Part shown: positions 60,129 through 64,000 of the stretch, in pieces
How positions within the stretch are numbered: position 1 is the first letter of the stretch
Layout: each line of letters starts with the position of its first letter
NCBI GenBank assembly: GCA_964591275.1
Contig: CAZQAE010000018.1
Span: 1-64,000 of the forward strand
Reading direction: 5' to 3'
DNA: 64,000 nucleotides
Source: G963674685 sp964591275
GTDB taxonomy: Bacteria > Lernaellota > Lernaellaia > JACKCT01
Made by a program: the position numbers and the translations under genes
The notes under the pieces: generated by a model
What the model was told of the DNA's origin: nothing
Database searches by the model: none
What the model saw: the letters and a program-made list of their open reading frames with translations, nothing else

Positions 60129-60157
60129 TATATATGCAAATCGTCCGCAGTTGTCAA
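60129..60157 (-). promoter_or_regulatory. Promoter of rplS
   Basis: On the minus strand TTGACA (60152-60157) and TATATA (60129-60134) with a 17-base spacer: minus-35 consensus and good minus-10. Predicted start near 60122-60123, about 21 bases before the rplS start codon. Confidence 0.75.
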
Positions 60158-60188
60158 CGATTTATCGCCAGCAGCGTGCTTTTGAGCC

Positions 60189-60216
60189 TTGTCAGCGAAA
60201 AAGCCTGTGCTAATAT
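60189..60216 (+). promoter_or_regulatory. Promoter of the GT-C gene at 60226
   Basis: TTGTCA (60189-60194) and TAATAT (60211-60216), spacer 16 bases. The predicted transcription start, about 60223, is only a few bases before the ATG at 60226, so the message would be nearly leaderless, in line with the absence of a ribosome site. Confidence 0.45.
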
Positions 60217-60225
60217 CAGAAAATC

Positions 60226-61770
60226 ATGCCGAAAGAACGCCTTGAAAGGCTGCTTACCGCATTCGCCATTTTCTGCCTCGCCCTGGGGATTCGTCTCATC
60301 GGCCTGGGCGACCAATCTTACTCCCCAACGGAATTGTTCTCTCTTGATGCCTGGACAAATGATGCGACGCGCATCGGTTCCGGTTTTTTCTACGACAAGG
60401 CCTTGTCGATTTTCTATCTGGCTGCCTGGCTTTGGCGTCTTATTGGAGGAGAGGCGCAGTGCTGGATGCGACTCCTCCCCGCGCTTTGCTCGGCTTTCGG
60501 AGCCATCGTTTTATTTCTGATCGTCGAACGAAAGATTACTCGCACAACAGCGGTATTATCCGTTCTTTTTTATAGCCTCCATCCATTCCTTATAGTCCAT
60601 GCACAAGACCTGACGCCCATTTCCATGGCGATGCTCTTCATTTTGCTTTCAGTTTGGTTCGCCACAAAGTGGCTGGCCTGCCACGGCGAGCAGGGCAAAT
60701 TCGGCATGACGGCATTTGCCATTCTGGCGATTTACACGCATCCCGCTGCGTGGCCTTTAGTCCTATTTTTAGCCCTTGCAGCTTTTTCCACGCGGCTTGA
60801 ACCCGGCTTTTTAAGAAAATATTCATACCTTCCCATTGTCGCCATTTTTGTATTTGGGCTGCCTTGCGCGCTGAATTTCATTAATCGTTTAGCACAGGGA
60901 GAGATTCCGATAAATTTGTTGGGACGCTCCGATCTAATTAATCAGATGAATTTGTTGTTCTCATTTTGCGGCGCATATGTTGTTCTTGGCATTGATCATT
61001 TGCCATTCATCTTTACGATGATTGCAATTGCTGCAATGGTAGTTGTCGCCATGACAAGCTTGGTTTTCTGTTTATGGGGCGGCTGGCGGCATCCCTTCCT
61101 GGGATTTTTATTTATTATTCCCATTATTGGGGCCGTTTTGGTGAACCAGATAACAGATACGGTAATCATAGATAGCATCTTGCCGTTTATGCTCTTCGGC
61201 TTGGCTTGCGTGGCGGCGGGAGTGGGTGAATTATCCTATAAGAAACGCATTGGAAAAATAGTCGCCGGTCTTGCAGCCCTGATGTTTATTTCTTTTTCCA
61301 TCATCGCGTTTTTTTCTTTTCGGTCCACAATCTATATTCATAAAACCTATTGGGAAACGGCTTGTTCCTTTTCCCGACAATCAGACGACTTCCGGATTCT
61401 GACCTATTCAAACCAAGTGGCCAGAGACCTCAAAAAGAATAAAAATGGGAAATGCCATTTCACGGCTCTGTTGCATGACGATGAGAAAAATTCGCCCGAG
61501 ATCGCGCAAAGGGCTTTGCAATATGTGAGCAATAGTGAACGGGTGATATTGCTGGATTATTATCAGAAAAAATTCGATCCGGGCCGCACAACAATAAAGA
61601 CCTTGGCAAGGAAATTCGGCGAACCGCTTTCCTATGATTTACCGGGTCAAGGCAATGCCCGGATTCTAGTCTACACAAAACAAGTCGATGCGCCCGAGTC
61701 AAAACTCTTCTGGTACGGCTCCTGGCCGAAGAGTCCGCGTTTGCCTTATCTGCGCGGCGCGACGCGGTAA
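60226..61770 (+). CDS. GT-C (GT39-like) membrane glycosyltransferase
   Basis: A 514-residue polytopic membrane protein. First segment LLTAFAIFCLALGIRLIG is followed by the loop DQSYSPTELFSLDAWTNDATRIG, with acidic residues (Asp, Glu) at the place of GT-C catalytic acids, and FFYDKALSIFYLAAWLWRLIGGEA. About eleven further membrane segments follow, and a soluble C-terminal domain (FRILTYSNQVARDLKKN, ISERVILLDYYQKKFDPGRTT-like region in pieces YSNQVARDL and VILLDYYQKKFDPG). Fits bacterial PMT-like enzymes that transfer sugars from polyprenyl phosphate in the periplasm; substrate unknown. No ribosome site is visible, see promoter at 60189. It lies divergently from rplS. Confidence 0.8.
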   Translation: MPKERLERLLTAFAIFCLALGIRLIGLGDQSYSPTELFSLDAWTNDATRIGSGFFYDKALSIFYLAAWLWRLIGGEAQCWMRLLPALCSAFGAIVLFLIVERKITRTTAVLSVLFYSLHPFLIVHAQDLTPISMAMLFILLSVWFATKWLACHGEQGKFGMTAFAILAIYTHPAAWPLVLFLALAAFSTRLEPGFLRKYSYLPIVAIFVFGLPCALNFINRLAQGEIPINLLGRSDLINQMNLLFSFCGAYVVLGIDHLPFIFTMIAIAAMVVVAMTSLVFCLWGGWRHPFLGFLFIIPIIGAVLVNQITDTVIIDSILPFMLFGLACVAAGVGELSYKKRIGKIVAGLAALMFISFSIIAFFSFRSTIYIHKTYWETACSFSRQSDDFRILTYSNQVARDLKKNKNGKCHFTALLHDDEKNSPEIAQRALQYVSNSERVILLDYYQKKFDPGRTTIKTLARKFGEPLSYDLPGQGNARILVYTKQVDAPESKLFWYGSWPKSPRLPYLRGATR

Positions 61771-61895
61771 AACCTTTGCAGTTTCACTCCACGCTGCCTT
61801 TACACCCAAATTTCAAAGTTTCATAATGTTTGTCATGGGACGCATTGTCACTTTTGCCTATAGGCGGATAAAACAAATCACATGGGGGTTTTGTC

Positions 61896-63548
61896 ATGGC
61901 TCGTGAACCCATTCGCGCACCGCGCGGCAACCAAATCTCGTGCAAGGGCTGGCACCAGGAAGCCGCCATGCGCATGCTCATGAACAACCTGGACCCCGAA
62001 GTCGGCGAGGACCCGGACAACCTTGTCGTTTACGGCGGTCGTGGCAAAGCGGCCCGCAACTGGCAATGCTATGATGCCATCGTGCGCAGTCTCAAAGAAC
62101 TGGAAAACGATGAAACACTGCTCGTGCAATCGGGCAAGCCGGTGGGCATATTGCGCACGCACGAATACGCCCCCCGCGTGCTCATCGCCAACGCCAACCT
62201 CGTGGGCAAGTGGGCCAACTGGGAAGTTTTTGACGAACTCGAAAGAAAAGGTCTGATGATGTTCGGCCAGATGACTGCCGGTTCCTGGATTTACATCGGC
62301 ACGCAAGGCATTTTACAGGGCACTTATGAGACCTTCCTGGCCGCGGGACAAAAGCACTTCGGCGCGGACCTGCGCGGCAAGCTTGTGGTTACAGGAGGCC
62401 TTGGCGGCATGGGCGGAGCGCAGCCGCTGGCCGCAACGATGTGCGGCGCGGCTTTTCTGGGCATCGAAGTGGACCCAGCGCGCATCAAAAAACGCATCCA
62501 AAGCGGCTACTGCGACAAGATGGCCACGGACCTGGACGAAGCCCTGAACATTGTGATGACCGCGAAGGCAAAGGGCGAAGCCGTTTCCGTGGGTCTCGTG
62601 GGCAACTGCGCGGATATTATTCCGGAACTGGCGCGGCGCGATGTGGATATCGATCTGCTCACCGATCAGACCAGCGCGCATGATCCCCTCAACGGCTACG
62701 TGCCCAAGGGCATGAGTGTGGCGGAAGCAGCGGAATTGCGAAAAAGCGATCCCGACGAATGTCGCCGGCGAGCGCTGTCTTCCATTGCCGAGCACGTACG
62801 GGGAATGCTGGACCTTATGAAAAAGGGCGCCATCACTTTCGATTACGGCAACAACATCCGCACCATGGCCTATGGCGAGGGCGTCATGGACGCCTACGAC
62901 TTTCCCGGATTCATTCCGGAATATATCCGTCCGCTGTTTTGTTCGGGTCGCGGGCCTTTCCGATGGGTGGCCTTAAGCGGCAAGCCGGAGGATATTCATA
63001 TCACCGACAAGCTAGTCCTGGACATGTTCCCGGAAAACGAGGGACTGGTCCGGTGGATCAAGCTCGCGGGCGAGCGGGTGAAATTTCAGGGACTGCCCTC
63101 GCGCATCTGCTGGCTGGGCTACGGCGAACGGGCCGAGTTCGGGCGGCGAATCAATGAGATGGTCGGCGACGGGACCCTTAGCGCCCCGGTTGTTTTCGGG
63201 CGGGACCACCTGGACTGCGGCAGCGTGGCCAGCCCCTACCGCGAGACAGAAGCCATGAAGGATGGCTCTGACGCTGTAGCTGACTGGCCCATTCTCAATG
63301 CGCTCGTGTCCGCGTCCTCCGGCGCAAGCTGGGTGAGTTTCCACCACGGCGGCGGCGTCGGAATCGGATACTCGTTGCACGCCGGGCAGGTGACGGTCGC
63401 CGATGGAACCAAGGAAATGGATAAACGCATAGACCGCGTGTTTACCAACGATCCGGGAACGGGGATTTTCCGGCACGTGGATGCGGGCTATGATGAGGCG
63501 ATTGACTTCGCCAAGGATCGGAAAATCAAGATTCCCATGATGAAGTGA
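61896..63548 (+). CDS. hutU: Urocanate hydratase
   Basis: Converts urocanate to imidazolonepropionate with bound NAD as electrophile, second step of histidine degradation. The 550-residue product is the normal length. Key parts: start REPIRAPRGNQISCKGWHQEAA, the NAD region GGLGGMGGAQPLAATMCGA, GRGPFRWVALSGKPEDI, and SRICWLGYGERAEF with Cys405, the position corresponding to the catalytic Cys of the Pseudomonas enzyme (established from family knowledge). The glycine-rich ending HHGGGVGIGYSLHAGQV is also diagnostic. Start ATG 61896 follows GGGGG at a short distance. The hutI gene begins 267 bases downstream in the same direction, so the two may form a hut operon despite the repeat-rich gap. Confidence 0.96.
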   Translation: MAREPIRAPRGNQISCKGWHQEAAMRMLMNNLDPEVGEDPDNLVVYGGRGKAARNWQCYDAIVRSLKELENDETLLVQSGKPVGILRTHEYAPRVLIANANLVGKWANWEVFDELERKGLMMFGQMTAGSWIYIGTQGILQGTYETFLAAGQKHFGADLRGKLVVTGGLGGMGGAQPLAATMCGAAFLGIEVDPARIKKRIQSGYCDKMATDLDEALNIVMTAKAKGEAVSVGLVGNCADIIPELARRDVDIDLLTDQTSAHDPLNGYVPKGMSVAEAAELRKSDPDECRRRALSSIAEHVRGMLDLMKKGAITFDYGNNIRTMAYGEGVMDAYDFPGFIPEYIRPLFCSGRGPFRWVALSGKPEDIHITDKLVLDMFPENEGLVRWIKLAGERVKFQGLPSRICWLGYGERAEFGRRINEMVGDGTLSAPVVFGRDHLDCGSVASPYRETEAMKDGSDAVADWPILNALVSASSGASWVSFHHGGGVGIGYSLHAGQVTVADGTKEMDKRIDRVFTNDPGTGIFRHVDAGYDEAIDFAKDRKIKIPMMK

Positions 63549-63815
63549 TTGATTAAGGTCAGGGTTCAGGGTTCAGGGTTTAGGGTTCAGGGTGTCGGAG
63601 CAGCACAACACGTGTGGCACGGCCGTTCTCGGCTGTGCTGTAGGAGCGACATTCTTGTCGCGAATAGAGGAGCGGTTTGTAACCGCGATCAGCCCCGCAG
63701 GGGCGAAACAATATTAGCCGTCGGCGTAAGCCGACGGGACGCAGATACTAATTTCCCATTTAAGCCCGCGAAACGGGCGACAGATCTGCTGACAACTTTC
63801 GATAGGATCGGAATT
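63549..63815. repeat. Cluster of intergenic hairpins and AGGGTTC heptamers
   Basis: AGGGTTC/T heptamers (63561-63588), hairpins GGCACGGCCG-TTCT-CGGCTGTGCT (63616-63639), GCGACATTCTTGTCGC (63646-63661), GCGGTT-TGT-AACCGC (63672-63686), GCCCC-GCA-GGGGC (63692-63704) and CCGTCGGC-GTAA-GCCGACGG (63718-63737). Lies between hutU and hutI; if they are co-transcribed, the hairpins are in the message. Confidence 0.75.
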
Positions 63816-64000
63816 ATGCTGCTTGTCAAAAACATCGGACAACTGCTGACTATCTCGGGGGACGCTGCTGCCCGGCGAGAAAAGGATATGTCCTATCTCG
63901 GCGCCATCGAGAATGCCGCCGTGCTGATCCATAAGGAAACGATTCTGGCCGCGGGCGCGCAAAGCTTTGTTTGTTTCCTACCCGAAGCCAATGGCGCCGA
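63816..64000 (+). CDS. hutI: Imidazolonepropionase, N-terminal part (cut by window end)
   Basis: The first 61 codons of a frame that stays open at the window edge: LLVKNIGQLLTISGDAAARREKDMSYLGAIENAAVLIHKETILAAGA in pieces LLVKNIGQLLTISG, MSYLGAIENAAVLIHKET and ILAAGAQSF. This matches the start of HutI, the amidohydrolase that opens the imidazolone ring, third step of histidine degradation; the metal-binding His residues lie beyond the window. The ATG at 63816 has AGGAT upstream at a reasonable distance. Its position right after hutU supports the call. Partial gene, so function rests on the N terminus and context. Confidence 0.8.
   Translation, partial: MLLVKNIGQLLTISGDAAARREKDMSYLGAIENAAVLIHKETILAAGAQSFVCFLPEANGA

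Noticed and set aside
63558..63592. Telomere-like TTAGGG words
   Set aside because: Part of a seven-base AGGGTTC/T microsatellite inside a chromosome-like region with genes on both sides; no telomere.

Overview
The window looks like one contig of a Gram-negative, mid-GC bacterium. It encodes many lipoproteins (type II lipobox near residue 18-25), an outer-membrane beta-barrel-like protein, a BPI-like lipoprotein, PilZ and two-component proteins, urocanate hydratase and ribosomal protein L19. At least seven lipoproteins carry a long aspartate-rich stretch right after the lipid-bearing Cys, which I associate with deep deltaproteobacterial-grade lineages; the taxon itself cannot be fixed from this window. 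Several genes are interrupted by single-base slips in homopolymers and there is one 10-N gap, so this is probably a draft or metagenome assembly.

Region 1 (1-7476) is a type II-C CRISPR-Cas locus. A 42-repeat array truncated by the window edge is followed by cas2, cas1 and cas9 on the minus strand, with overlapping reading frames. A tracrRNA gene, recognisable by an anti-repeat and a Neisseria-like 3' hairpin, lies on the plus strand just upstream of cas9 with its own promoter. The crRNA strand is the plus strand, so array and cas operon converge.

Region 2 (7911-30930) is housekeeping and accessory chromosome: a nucleotide-sugar epimerase, a hybrid histidine kinase with a broken last receiver, a C45-type acyltransferase lipoprotein, AqpZ, a GT-C transferase, DUF2804, a TauE/SafE permease, a VIT/vWA protein, a 22-repeat beta-helix lipoprotein, a DUF1846 protein, an alpha/beta-hydrolase lipoprotein, RsgA, a GNAT gene with an in-frame TGA and a NifX-like protein.

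Region 3 (31285-54227) holds further GT-C membrane transferases, an FGE-like lipoprotein, a Ycf46-like AAA ATPase, a PAS histidine kinase, an overlapping pair of radical SAM and PPDK-like receiver fusion, a B-box/pseudopilin-like pair, a GT-C/GT2 pair and a MerR-PilZ fusion.

Region 4 (54228-64000) starts with an AT-rich stretch, a strong promoter and a 28-residue membrane peptide ORF, then a hairpin leader before a 1123-residue lipoprotein whose C-terminal half resembles a two-lobed BPI/LBP (TULIP) protein. It continues with a broken lipoprotein, rplS, another GT-C protein and hutU-hutI (histidine degradation, hutI cut by the window end).

Intergenic DNA contains two recurrent kinds of element: short perfect hairpins whose two arms vary together between copies, and heptamer microsatellites. 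The most interesting items are the complete II-C locus with tracrRNA, the covarying hairpins, the Asp-rich lipoprotein tethers, the TULIP lipoprotein and the 54.7-55.3 kb leader region.
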